Source of the DNA: Arcanobacterium_A bovis
GTDB taxonomy: Bacteria; Actinomycetota; Actinomycetes; Actinomycetales; Actinomycetaceae
NCBI RefSeq assembly: GCF_042655305.1
Contig: NZ_JBHSLR010000009.1
Length of the DNA: 64,000 nucleotides
Direction: 5' to 3' (one strand)
Below the pieces are notes generated by a model, which ran no database searches, was not told the DNA's origin, and worked only from the letters and a program-made list of their open reading frames with translations. Made by a program: the position numbers and the translations under genes. Shown piece by piece: positions 18,570 to 27,567 of the stretch (position 1 is its first letter; each line of letters opens with the position of its first letter).

Positions 18570-20065
18570 ATTATTCGATCCCTACTCTCAAGGACTTCAT
18601 CGCTCGGAGAATTGCGATACTTGGATTAGGTATATCTGGTCGCGCTTGCGTTGACGTTCTTGTGTCCAAAACCGAAGCAATTGTTGGGGTTTGGGATTCT
18701 CAAACTCAGGCAGTTGAAGCATACCGAGACGACAGCCGAGTTTCCTATGCATATAGCGATACCGATCCAGAACGATTGTTGCATTCGCTCGTAACGTGGC
18801 AGCCCGACGTCGTCGTTATTTCGCCTGGCTTCCCAGAAACTGGTTTCGAGTGGGCAACGCTTCGTAAGCACAAGATTCCGGTGTGGTCTGAAATCGAACT
18901 GGCGTGGCGTTTGCGTGCCTGTGATGACGACGGCGTATTCGCGCCGTGGTTGTGCGTGACGGGTACCAACGGGAAAACGACGACGGTTTCCATGCTCGCC
19001 TCGATTTTGCAGAGCTCTCCATACGCTGGCGTTGCGGTGGGCAATATCGGCACGCCAGCTGTGCAAGAGGTAAGTCGTACTGACGACGCCGCCCCGCGGG
19101 CATTTGCGGTTGAACTTTCGTCGTTTCAGCTGGCAGCAACTCATTCGATGGAGCCGACGGCAGCGCTGTGTTTGAATATCGACGACGATCACCTCGAGTG
19201 GCATGGGAGTCGGCAAGCCTATTGGCAGGCGAAAGCTTCCATTTATGAGCGCACACAGATCGCCTGTGTCTATCCTGTAGGCGATACAGACGTACAAAGT
19301 ATGGTTGATGAGGCCGATGTGTGTGAAGGAGCGCGCGCTATTGGCATATCGCTGGGAATTCCTGCTTTGGGTCAGCTTGGCATGGTGGAAGATATAGCAA
19401 TTGATCGGGCGTTTGGTGATAAATACCGCCGTGAAGCTAGCGAACTTTTTGAGCTTGCTGATGTGAAAGCCTTAGGTGATCAGGGTATTATTCCTGCGCA
19501 TCTTGTGAAAGACGCTTTGGCTGCTGCAGCTCTTGCTAGGTCCATTGGTATTGAGCCTGCGCAGGTACGAGCAGGTCTTGCGGCTTTTCGGCAGGGTGCT
19601 CACCGAATCGAGACTGTGGCGTGCGTCGACGGCGTCGAATGGATAGATGATTCCAAAGCGACGAATGCGCATGCTGCTAGAGCCTCATTGCTGGGGCGCG
19701 CAGAAAAATCGGTAGTGTGGATCGTCGGTGGCTTGGCGAAGGGCGCACGCTTCGAACAATTAGTGCGAGATGTTGAGCATGTGCTCGGCGCGGTGATTGT
19801 TATTGGCCGTGATCAGGAACCGTGGCGCGAGGCTTTGAAAGCGCTTACCGTGCCTGTTTATTACGTTGATGTGAATGCAGAGAGCCCGATGGACACAGCA
19901 GTGGAAGCAGCACAACGGCATATTTGCGAAAACATTAGCAGTGTTGTACTTGCGCCGGCGTGTGCCTCGATGGATCAGTTCGCATCGTATGCGCAGCGAG
20001 GTGATGCCTTTGCGGCGGCGGTGCATACTCGTGTTGCTGAATCTAAGGACGGTGTTCAACAGTGA
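18566..20065 (+). CDS. murD: UDP-N-acetylmuramoylalanine-D-glutamate ligase MurD
   Basis: MurD adds D-glutamate to UDP-MurNAc-L-Ala. It shows an N-terminal dinucleotide-like loop ILGLGISGRA, the ATP loop CVTGTNGKTTTVSML, ELSSFQL, and in the C-terminal domain WIDDSKATNAHAA, a MurD signature. The open frame extends upstream into mraY, but ATG 18566, overlapping the mraY stop as ATGA, gives the family-typical beginning MNYSIPTLKDF and 499 residues; ATG 18551 is a possible alternative. It overlaps ftsW by 4 bp. Confidence 0.95.
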   Translation: MNYSIPTLKDFIARRIAILGLGISGRACVDVLVSKTEAIVGVWDSQTQAVEAYRDDSRVSYAYSDTDPERLLHSLVTWQPDVVVISPGFPETGFEWATLRKHKIPVWSEIELAWRLRACDDDGVFAPWLCVTGTNGKTTTVSMLASILQSSPYAGVAVGNIGTPAVQEVSRTDDAAPRAFAVELSSFQLAATHSMEPTAALCLNIDDDHLEWHGSRQAYWQAKASIYERTQIACVYPVGDTDVQSMVDEADVCEGARAIGISLGIPALGQLGMVEDIAIDRAFGDKYRREASELFELADVKALGDQGIIPAHLVKDALAAAALARSIGIEPAQVRAGLAAFRQGAHRIETVACVDGVEWIDDSKATNAHAARASLLGRAEKSVVWIVGGLAKGARFEQLVRDVEHVLGAVIVIGRDQEPWREALKALTVPVYYVDVNAESPMDTAVEAAQRHICENISSVVLAPACASMDQFASYAQRGDAFAAAVHTRVAESKDGVQQ

Positions 20066-21363
20066 ATACGCTCAGGTCTGATGCCGCTGCGGTTCCGACT
20101 TTGAAACTGATTGCTGAACCGATTGATCCGCAGGTGGACGAGCACCGCGAATTGACCGAGAATGAGCGAAAGCGGCGCGATGCAGTGCAGAAATCTGTGA
20201 TAACTGTGATTGTAACGTCGCTAATTTTGCTCGTGATTGGCATTCTCATGGTGTTTTCAGCAACATCGGCATCGTCGATTCGGGCAATTGATCGTTATGG
20301 CAACGATATTGTGCTCTTTTCGGTAGCTATCAAGCAGGTAATTTGGGCTGTAGCTGGCGTTGGGGGAGCTGTTTTGCTTGCATTCCTTCCGTATCGGTTC
20401 ATTGAGCGCTTGTGCCATGTGATATTTGCTGGTGCGTGCGTATTGCAGCTTGCGGTGATTTTTTTCGGAAAAGAAGTGGCTGGTAACACCAACTGGCTGC
20501 GAATTGGTGGATTCCAGTTGCAGCCATCGGAATTTTTGAAGCTGGCAGTGATTGTGTGGCTGGCTCATATGGTTGGTCGCCTGCGTGTTCCACAGATGGA
20601 AGACTTACACGCGCTGGCGTGGCCCGCCGGAGGAATCGGCATTGCTACTGGTTTGGTGCTTTTGCCAGGCGATATGGGCACATCAATTATTTACGTACTG
20701 ATCGGATTAGGCATACTGTGGCTGGGCGGTTTGCCGGTGAAATATCTTGGCATGGTGTTCGGAGCTGGTGTCATTGGCGCAGCGGGATTGATTGCGATAC
20801 AGCCTTCGCGCCTCAGCCGAGTTTCGGATTACTTTAATAATTTGTTTTCTATGCCCGATATTTCTAACCCAACTCAGGTTGAGTTTGCGCAGTTCGCTTT
20901 TGGCACTGGGGGCTGGTCTGGTTTAGGAATTGGCGCTGGCAAAGAAAAATGGCGTGATCTGAAAGAAGCACATACCGACTTCATTTTCGCTGTTATTGGT
21001 GAAGAGCTCGGCTTGTTCGGATCTATCATTATTGTGGTGCTTTTCTTGATGCTGGCTTGGGCATTTTTGCGATTGATCGTCAACCATCCATTTAGATACG
21101 GACAACTTGTATGCGCAGGAGCCGGTTTGTGGATCTGTGGTCAGGCACTTCTTAATATGTGTGTGGTTACTGGCTTGCTGCCGGTATTCGGCGTTCCTTT
21201 GCCGTTCTTGTCACAGGGTGGCTCGGCATTGATGGCGACTTTGTTTATGATTGGTGTAGTAATTTCGTGCGCGTTGGGTGTGCCTGGCGTAAAAGAGAGT
21301 TTGCGGGTACGCCCTGTATTGGTGCATCGTGCGCGCGCTGTGTTGAGGAGGAAAGATGCGTGA
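20062..21363 (+). CDS. ftsW: Septal peptidoglycan glycosyltransferase FtsW (SEDS family)
   Basis: FtsW polymerises lipid II at the septum together with FtsI. The 433-residue protein has a charged cytoplasmic N-terminus, about ten membrane helices and SEDS motifs: RWLRIGGF-like NTNWLRIGGFQLQPSEFLKLA, HTDFIFAVIGEELGLFG, and GVPLPFLSQGGSALMAT. It starts with GTG inside the murD stop and runs 8 bp into murG. The dcw location distinguishes it from RodA. The short C-terminal tail is basic. Confidence 0.95.
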   Translation: MNTLRSDAAAVPTLKLIAEPIDPQVDEHRELTENERKRRDAVQKSVITVIVTSLILLVIGILMVFSATSASSIRAIDRYGNDIVLFSVAIKQVIWAVAGVGGAVLLAFLPYRFIERLCHVIFAGACVLQLAVIFFGKEVAGNTNWLRIGGFQLQPSEFLKLAVIVWLAHMVGRLRVPQMEDLHALAWPAGGIGIATGLVLLPGDMGTSIIYVLIGLGILWLGGLPVKYLGMVFGAGVIGAAGLIAIQPSRLSRVSDYFNNLFSMPDISNPTQVEFAQFAFGTGGWSGLGIGAGKEKWRDLKEAHTDFIFAVIGEELGLFGSIIIVVLFLMLAWAFLRLIVNHPFRYGQLVCAGAGLWICGQALLNMCVVTGLLPVFGVPLPFLSQGGSALMATLFMIGVVISCALGVPGVKESLRVRPVLVHRARAVLRRKDA

Positions 21364-22480
21364 TCGTCAAATATCGGTGGTACTGGCCGGTGGAGGAACT
21401 GCTGGACACGTCAATCCTTTGCTCTCAACAGCCGATGCGCTCAAAGAAATCAATCCACAGGTAGAAATCACAGTAGTTGGGACCGATCAAGGACTCGAAG
21501 CAGAACTTGTTCCGGCCGCTGGATATCGGCTCGCCACCATTGATCGGGTGCCGTTTCCACGTCGTCTCAATAAAAATGCGATCACTTTCTTGCCGCGTTT
21601 TAGAAAATCTATCGAGGTAGCTAAGCAGATTCTTCGCCAAGCGAATGCCAATGTTGTTGTTGGTTTTGGAGGTTATGTTTCTACGCCAGTGTATCTGGCG
21701 GCGAAAGCGCTCAGTATTCCAGTGATTGTGCATGAAGGCAATGCCCGTCCCGGTATGGCCAATAAGCTCGGTGCGCGTTTTGCTTCTCTTGTTGCGCTCA
21801 CTTTTGCCTCCACTGATTTGAAAGCGCGCAAGGGCTACACGCAAACGATAGGATTGCCTATGCGCGCAAGCATTTCAAATCTGGCGAACGATGAAAAATT
21901 GCGCCAAGATTTGCGATCTCAGATGCTCGCTTCTTACGGTTTCGATGCAAATAAGCCGGTGATTGTAGTAACTGGTGGTTCTTTGGGCGCTGTGCACCTC
22001 AACGATGTTATTACCCAGTGCGCTCACGACATTATCGACGCCGGTATCCAAGTTCTCCATATCACTGGCAAAGGAAAAGACGACGACGTGCGCGAACGTA
22101 CGCAGGAATTGCGTAGTCGCGGCTACCAAGTGATTGATTACTTGCTCGGAATGGAAAAGGCTTACGCCCTTGCTGATTTGGTGATCACTCGCGCTGGCGC
22201 TGGAATGGTTGCCGAAGTGTCTGGTTTGGGGATTCCGGCGATTTTTGTGCCTCTGCCGATCGGAAACGGTGAACAGGCACTCAATGCCACAGATGTTGTT
22301 AATGCCGGTGGTGCGCTGATGGTGCCGGATAGTGATTTCACCCCGCAGTGGTTGTGTACGAACGTGTTGCCATTGTTCAAAGAAGACCGCTTGAACGAGA
22401 TGGCGAAAAACGCCCGCGCAGCGTCTGCGCTTGATGGTGCACACGTATTGGCGCAGAAAACACTGGAGATTGCCTCGTGA
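21356..22480 (+). CDS. murG: UDP-GlcNAc transferase MurG (lipid II synthesis)
   Basis: MurG transfers GlcNAc to lipid I to make lipid II on the inner membrane face. The two glycosyltransferase-B domains are clear: VVLAGGGTAGHVNPL at the N-terminus, VGFGGYVSTPVYLAA, HEGNARPGMANKLGARF, then VVTGGSLGAVHLN and the UDP-GlcNAc-binding ITRAGAGMVAEVSGLGIPAIFVPLP. AGGAGG precedes the ATG at 21356. The gene overlaps ftsW (8 bp) and murC (4 bp). Confidence 0.96.
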   Translation: MRDRQISVVLAGGGTAGHVNPLLSTADALKEINPQVEITVVGTDQGLEAELVPAAGYRLATIDRVPFPRRLNKNAITFLPRFRKSIEVAKQILRQANANVVVGFGGYVSTPVYLAAKALSIPVIVHEGNARPGMANKLGARFASLVALTFASTDLKARKGYTQTIGLPMRASISNLANDEKLRQDLRSQMLASYGFDANKPVIVVTGGSLGAVHLNDVITQCAHDIIDAGIQVLHITGKGKDDDVRERTQELRSRGYQVIDYLLGMEKAYALADLVITRAGAGMVAEVSGLGIPAIFVPLPIGNGEQALNATDVVNAGGALMVPDSDFTPQWLCTNVLPLFKEDRLNEMAKNARAASALDGAHVLAQKTLEIAS

Positions 22481-23844
22481 AATTTCATCTTATTGGAATC
22501 GGCGGTGCCGGCATGTCTGTGGTTGCAGATTTGCTTATGGCACAAGGCCATGAAGTGCATGGATCAGACCGTGAGGACTCGCAAAACGTGCAACGGTTAC
22601 GGCAAGCGGGCGCCGTCGTCGCCGTGGGACACGCAGCGAAAAATGTTGATGCCGATGCTATCGTGGTGACCTCTTCTGCTATCAAGCCTGAAAATCCCGA
22701 ATTGACTATCGCGCGCGAACGAGGGCAGCACATTATGCATCGTTCGCAAGCACTGGCGCTGGCCGCGCAAAACAAGGAGTTTATTGCGGTTGCTGGTGCC
22801 CACGGGAAAACATCTACCACTGGAATGCTGGCAGTCGCCTTGGGGGAGCTGGGACTTGATCCTTCCCGTGCCATAGGCGGTTCCTTGGCCGGTGGTGCAT
22901 CCGGTGGTTATTTGGGCAGCGGCAATATTATCGTTGCTGAGGCTGATGAATCGGATCAATCGTTCTTGAACTATGAACCACGCATCGCTCTCGTGCTCAA
23001 TGTTGAGGCCGATCACCTTGATCACTATGGTTCACTGGAAAAATTCGAGCAGGCATTTGTTGATTTCGCAGCTCGTATCGTGCCAGGTGGATTGCTGATT
23101 TGCTGTACCGATAATGACGGATCGCGCAAACTAGCGCAGTCAGCTGTGCAGGCGGGAGTGCGCGTATGGACTTACGGTCGAACTGAGTGCAATATTGGCG
23201 AGCAACATGCTAAGCTTTGCGAGGATAAGAGCGATTCGACGGCAACATCTAGCGCCAAGATTATTTTTGGTGGCGTTAGCTACGATGTCGATATGTCGGT
23301 GCCCGGCGATCACATGATGCTCAATGCGGTGGGTGCTTGGCTGGTTGGAATTGAGCTGGGTATTTCTGGCACCGACATGGCACGAGCGCTGCAGGCTTTC
23401 CAAGGAACTGGTAGACGTTTCGAACGGCGCGGTGAGTGTGGCGGCGTCGTCGTTATTGACGACTATGCGCACCACCCAACCGAGGTTGAAGTGACCTTGC
23501 GGACCGCGCGTTCGTTGTTCACTGGCAACGTGCGTGTGCTTTTTCAGCCGCATTTGTATTCGCGTACGAAGAATTTCGCGCAGCGTTTCGCCCAGGCGCT
23601 ATCGCTTGCCGACGACGTCGTCGTCACCAGTGTATACGCAGCGCGCGAGGTGCCGTCCGACGGTGTTGAGGGTGATGCAATCACGGCATTTATGCCACAA
23701 TCGCGCTATGTCGCCGACCGTTGGCAAGCCGCGCGCGAGATCGCACGCTATGCTCAACCTAGCGACGTCATTCTGACCGTTGGCGCAGGTGACGTTACAG
23801 AATTGGCCGATGTGATCGTGGAGGAACTGGAGAAGAATTCATGA
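22477..23844 (+). CDS. murC: UDP-N-acetylmuramate-L-alanine ligase MurC
   Basis: MurC adds L-alanine to UDP-MurNAc, the first peptide step. It has IGGAGMSVVADLL at the N-terminus, the ATP loop VAGAHGKTSTTGML, NVEADHLDHYGSLE, and VIDDYAHHPTEV in the C-terminal domain, all diagnostic for MurC. GTG 22477 overlaps the murG stop. The 455-residue length is normal. It is followed with a 4-bp overlap by ftsQ. Confidence 0.97.
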   Translation: MKFHLIGIGGAGMSVVADLLMAQGHEVHGSDREDSQNVQRLRQAGAVVAVGHAAKNVDADAIVVTSSAIKPENPELTIARERGQHIMHRSQALALAAQNKEFIAVAGAHGKTSTTGMLAVALGELGLDPSRAIGGSLAGGASGGYLGSGNIIVAEADESDQSFLNYEPRIALVLNVEADHLDHYGSLEKFEQAFVDFAARIVPGGLLICCTDNDGSRKLAQSAVQAGVRVWTYGRTECNIGEQHAKLCEDKSDSTATSSAKIIFGGVSYDVDMSVPGDHMMLNAVGAWLVGIELGISGTDMARALQAFQGTGRRFERRGECGGVVVIDDYAHHPTEVEVTLRTARSLFTGNVRVLFQPHLYSRTKNFAQRFAQALSLADDVVVTSVYAAREVPSDGVEGDAITAFMPQSRYVADRWQAAREIARYAQPSDVILTVGAGDVTELADVIVEELEKNS

Positions 23845-25046
23845 GAGCACCTCGCCAGCCTCGTAAACCGCGTAGTATTACGCCGGCTGATAACGCGCAA
23901 ATAAAGCCAGAAAAATTCTCGAATCGAGAATTAGAAGACTCACAGGGGAAGCCAACAACAGCTGATTTTGTTGAAACTGCTGCCTATGCGCATAGTGCTC
24001 CTGCCGCTGAAACCGCTCCCATTGCTGCGTATGAGCACCAAGATTTTATTGACGACGATCAGTGGACAAGCGGTGACGATAGCTCGCCAAGTAGCAATGC
24101 CGGTTCTCGTCAAGGCGGCTTGGCAGCCAAACTCTCGCGGGTGAAAGGGCGTTTTGCCAATAGGTCAAACGGTGACGATAGGGAAGCCGAACTCGAACAA
24201 CATTCGGAGTACCAAGAATGGCGAAGGAAGCTAGCTGCCGCTATGCCCACCAAGCCAGTAGCTGAAAAAGCAGGTAACTCAGAGGGTACGAAAACTAAAA
24301 AGAAAAACGCTTCGGTGCTGTCGTTAACTGATCGTCTCACTGAGCAGCGCCACGAAGTGCGTAAGGCGCGTATAAAAAGGCTCGCTGGTGTGCTCGCACT
24401 TGCGGGGGTCTTTGCGTTCATGACCTGGCTATTGCTGTTTTCTCCACTATTGCGTATTAGTGAATCGAATACCACGGTGAGCTATGACGGACCGAGTAAT
24501 GCAACGAGTGAAGCACAGGTTAATGCGGTGCTCAAGCAATACGAAGGCGACCAATTATTACGTATAGATCGAAGCGCTCTGGAAAGTGATCTTGAGGCTA
24601 TCCCTGAAGTCGCATCGGCAACTGTAAGTGCTTCACCTTTTTCTGGGCTCTCGGTGGAGATAAAGCCGCAATATCCCGTAGTGTGCATCTATAAAAATAA
24701 TGTTTGCGCTCCATTCTCAGCCAAAGGGGACGAATTGAAACTCCCTGCGGAGATGACCCAACACCTGCCGGTATTGGAAACAATTCCAGATGGAATTGAC
24801 GCCAAACGTGCTTTGAAAGACATCAATCAGCTGTTCGGATATCTCAATACTGATTTGACTGCGCAGGTTGCAAAACTAAAAGTTTCTTCTGGATACCAAT
24901 TAGCTTTTACGTTCAAGGACGGGCGTGAAGTGTTCTGGGGAATTTCGAAAGACGGCGATGCGAAAGCTCGCGTTTTGCGTTCGATTTTGGCTGAGCCAAA
25001 GTCGAAGATTGACGTTTCTGTGCCGAGTGCTGCGGTGGCAAAATAG
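23841..25046 (+). CDS. ftsQ: Cell division protein FtsQ/DivIB
   Basis: FtsQ links FtsL/FtsB to the rest of the divisome. The 401-residue protein has a long hydrophilic N-terminal region of about 185 residues (acidic and Ser/Gly-rich, then a Lys-rich part just before the membrane), one membrane helix (about 186-206, GVLALAGVFAFMTWLLLF), and a POTRA domain with YEGDQLLRIDRSALESDLEAIPEVASATVSA-type residues split by SPFSGLSVEIKPQYPVV. The cytoplasmic region is unusually long for FtsQ. It is the last gene of the overlapping run that starts at rsmH; ftsZ follows after 139 bp with its own likely promoter. Confidence 0.92.
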   Translation: MRAPRQPRKPRSITPADNAQIKPEKFSNRELEDSQGKPTTADFVETAAYAHSAPAAETAPIAAYEHQDFIDDDQWTSGDDSSPSSNAGSRQGGLAAKLSRVKGRFANRSNGDDREAELEQHSEYQEWRRKLAAAMPTKPVAEKAGNSEGTKTKKKNASVLSLTDRLTEQRHEVRKARIKRLAGVLALAGVFAFMTWLLLFSPLLRISESNTTVSYDGPSNATSEAQVNAVLKQYEGDQLLRIDRSALESDLEAIPEVASATVSASPFSGLSVEIKPQYPVVCIYKNNVCAPFSAKGDELKLPAEMTQHLPVLETIPDGIDAKRALKDINQLFGYLNTDLTAQVAKLKVSSGYQLAFTFKDGREVFWGISKDGDAKARVLRSILAEPKSKIDVSVPSAAVAK

Positions 25047-25111
25047 GGGATTTGTGAAACCGTGAGGGCAATTGCGCAACACGCCTGTTATGTCGTTGCT
25101 TAATTGATTCA

Positions 25112-25154
25112 TTGACATTATTTTTTCCGCGAGGTTGAAGTCGTAAAACTTCAA
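25112..25154 (+). promoter_or_regulatory. Candidate ftsZ promoter with overlapping dyads
   Basis: A TTGACA lies at 25112-25117; 17-18 bp downstream the -10 position falls in TTGAAGT (25135-25141), which forms a perfect 7-bp dyad with ACTTCAA (25148-25154). A second inverted match, CTTCAAG with CTTGAG at 25161-25166, shares an arm, so two alternative hairpins are possible. The -10 is weak; an operator is an inference. Confidence 0.45.
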
Positions 25155-25185
25155 GTAATACTTGAGGTTTCGGAAGGAATAGGCA

Positions 25186-26439
25186 ATGTTATCAATGAAT
25201 AATGCAGCCGACATCAAGGTTGTTGGTGTTGGTGGCGGTGGCGTAAACGCTATTGACCGAATGATTCAAGACGGACTAGCGGGCGTCGATTTTATCGCTG
25301 TTAATACGGACGCGCAGTCCTTGGCAAAATCAGAAGCAGAAACCAAGCTCGATATCGGCATGAATGTTTCCCAAGGACTCGGCGCTGGCGCTGATCCTAC
25401 TGTAGGAAAGCGTGCAGCTGAAGAGAATATCGAGACGGTTCGCAATGCTCTCGAAGGTGCAGACATGGTCTTCGTTACCGCCGGTGAAGGCGGCGGTACT
25501 GGAACAGGAGCAGCTCCGATCGTCGCTTCAGTTGCTCGTGAACTTGGAGCTCTCACCGTTGGTGTAGTTACGCGTCCATTTGGTTTCGAGGGGCAACAGC
25601 GCACTCGCAATGCTAATGCTGGTATTGCAGCGCTCCGCGAAGCTGTAGATACACTCATCGTGATTCCTAATGATCGCCTTCTCGAAATCTCTGAAAAGAA
25701 TGTGGGGATTATCGAGGCCTTCCGCATGGCTGATGAAGTGCTCAACTCGGGAGTCAAAGGTATTTCCGATCTCATCACCAAGGCAGGCGAGATCAACCTC
25801 GACTTTGCTGATGTGAAAGCTATTATGAAGGACGCCGGTACTGCTCTGATGGGTATTGGTAGTGCTTCTGGTGCAGATCGTGCGTTGCGAGCAACAGAAA
25901 ATGCTATCTCTTCGCCACTTCTCGAAGCTCGTATCGATGGCGCGCATGGTGTGCTCTTGGCATTTACTGCTTCCACCGATTTGGGCTTGACCGAATACTC
26001 GGAGGCTTCGAACCTGGTTAAGGAAGCTGTTGATCCAAATGCAAATATTATTATCGGTCTGATGATTGATGAGTCGCTCGGTGACGAACTGCGCGTAACT
26101 GTTATTGCTGCTGGCTTCGACGAAACTGAGGATTACCTTGCACCTGTTGAAGCAAATCTTGCGCAGCCTGCAATTCCTGCAGCGCCTGTTGCAGCAGAGC
26201 AGGGAGCAAAGCACCGCGAAATCCCAACCTCCAACGAGCGCGTGGCACAGCGTCCAGCTGTTAGCGGCAATATTGCTTCTCCTGCAGCTCCGCACGCGAA
26301 CCAGGATGCGGAGCTTCCGCCACTTGCAACGCAAGCTCCGGCACCGACGTCACTTGACGTGCCGCCAATCCTCGACGACGAATCGACTCGCCGTCGTCCT
26401 GATCTTGACATCCCACCTTTCCTCTTTGGCGAAGAGTAG
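25186..26439 (+). CDS. ftsZ: Cell division GTPase FtsZ
   Basis: FtsZ is the tubulin-like ring protein that organises division. It has VVGVGGGGVNA near the N-terminus, the GTP signature G102-GGTGTG-G108, NADER-like NANAGIAAL, NLDFADVKAIM (T7 loop, catalytic), then a 90-residue Ala/Pro-rich linker and a short conserved tail ending DLDIPPFLFGEE, the docking peptide for SepF and similar partners. GGAAGG lies upstream of ATG 25186; ATG 25195 is an alternative. A terminator follows. Confidence 0.98.
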   Translation: MLSMNNAADIKVVGVGGGGVNAIDRMIQDGLAGVDFIAVNTDAQSLAKSEAETKLDIGMNVSQGLGAGADPTVGKRAAEENIETVRNALEGADMVFVTAGEGGGTGTGAAPIVASVARELGALTVGVVTRPFGFEGQQRTRNANAGIAALREAVDTLIVIPNDRLLEISEKNVGIIEAFRMADEVLNSGVKGISDLITKAGEINLDFADVKAIMKDAGTALMGIGSASGADRALRATENAISSPLLEARIDGAHGVLLAFTASTDLGLTEYSEASNLVKEAVDPNANIIIGLMIDESLGDELRVTVIAAGFDETEDYLAPVEANLAQPAIPAAPVAAEQGAKHREIPTSNERVAQRPAVSGNIASPAAPHANQDAELPPLATQAPAPTSLDVPPILDDESTRRRPDLDIPPFLFGEE

Positions 26440-26468
26440 GATCTCGATCAACTAACGCGACTTCAACC

Positions 26469-26510
26469 TTGCGGCCTTTGGTGATTGCCTATCAAAGGCC
26501 GCAATTTCTT
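26469..26510 (+). terminator. Terminator after ftsZ
   Basis: The arms TTGCGGCCTTTG (26469-26480) and CAAAGGCCGCAA (26493-26504) pair perfectly over 12 bp around a 12-base loop, followed by TTTCTT. Confidence 0.8.
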
Positions 26511-26619
26511 CATTAGCGCGAGATTCATCGGGGCAGTTTTCAGACACGCCCGTCGAGGTCTTCCTTTTCATAACCATCTTTAATAGTTTTATATCAGCAT
26601 GCTTTATAAAGGAGAGAAC

Positions 26620-27039
26620 ATGGGTTTTCTAGATCGGATCAACCAAAAAGCCGCCGTGGGTGATGATGAATTCGCCTACGAAGAAGGCGATTTCGTTGAC
26701 TACGCAGACGAAGAATACTACGAGTCTGAGGACGCGCAGGTAACGCCTATCCGTTCTGTTTCGAACGTCGACATTGCGCGAATTGTTACGGTTTGGGTTT
26801 CCTCATACAAAGACATCAAGGATTTCGCTGTGGAGTTCCGCAACGGTTTGCCTGTGATCTTGAATCTCAGCGAAGCTGCAGATAGCGAGCGTGCCCGAAT
26901 TGTGGATTTTGCGCTCGGTTTGTGCTTTGGTCTCGAAGGTGCATTCTCACGTATTTCCGACGACGTTTTCCTGCTCACCCCACATTCGGTCAGTATCGAT
27001 TCGCGTGGTTCCGAGGCAGAGCACGACTTCTCTCATTGA
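26620..27039 (+). CDS. sepF: Cell division protein SepF
   Basis: SepF tethers FtsZ to the membrane and is the main FtsZ anchor in actinobacteria. The 139-residue protein begins MGFLDRINQKAAVG, an amphipathic membrane-binding helix, followed by an acidic linker (EDFAYEEGDFVDYADEEYYE-like) and the conserved SepF core, FRNGLPVILNLSEA, ARIVDFALGLCFGLEGAFSRI and DVFLLTP. ATG 26620 is chosen because GGAGAG lies just upstream; an earlier in-frame ATG at 26599 precedes this ribosome site. yggT follows after 12 bp. Confidence 0.94.
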   Translation: MGFLDRINQKAAVGDDEFAYEEGDFVDYADEEYYESEDAQVTPIRSVSNVDIARIVTVWVSSYKDIKDFAVEFRNGLPVILNLSEAADSERARIVDFALGLCFGLEGAFSRISDDVFLLTPHSVSIDSRGSEAEHDFSH

Positions 27040-27051
27040 GGATAGTGACCA

Positions 27052-27354
27052 TTGATTATCACAATCTTCAATTTTCTATACTGGGCGTGTGAACTCTACA
27101 TTCTGATTTTAATCGGGCGTGTGATTTTCGATTTCGCACAGATTTTTGCACGTGATTGGCAGCCGCGCGGCGCTGTGCTTGTGGCCGCAAACTGGATCTA
27201 TCGACTCACAGATCCACCTCTACGACTGATTGGACGTTATATCCAACCGGTGCGATTTGGTGCAGTTGCGATAGATATTGGGTTCATCGTTCTCTATTTC
27301 TCAATCAAATTTCTTATGTTTCTTATCACGAGGATCGCAGTTCTTTTGATCTGA
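27052..27354 (+). CDS. YggT family membrane protein
   Basis: This is a 100-residue protein with an N-terminal membrane helix (IITIFNFLYWACELYILILIGRVIFDF), the YggT-typical loop YRLTDPPLRLIGRYIQPVRFG, and a C-terminal helix pair. YggT proteins are commonly encoded between sepF and divIVA in Gram-positives; their role is unclear. The only suitable start is TTG 27052, 9 bases after GAGGA. It is co-oriented and close to sepF. Confidence 0.85.
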   Translation: MIITIFNFLYWACELYILILIGRVIFDFAQIFARDWQPRGAVLVAANWIYRLTDPPLRLIGRYIQPVRFGAVAIDIGFIVLYFSIKFLMFLITRIAVLLI

Positions 27355-27567
27355 GAAATGGCGCAAATTCAACTGTTTGTGCCATATGTGGTGATTTAGG
27401 ATTAAATCAATATGCTGTTTTATGGCGGCGAACTGTTGGAATGTGATAAAAAATACCTGTAACTTGAAAGAGAGCAATTAATTGTTTCGGGCGATTTTTC
27501 GCATTCGTGAAATTGTCGAGATAAAATATTTGCTATTAGACACATAACTTAGACACGAGGTACAAAC

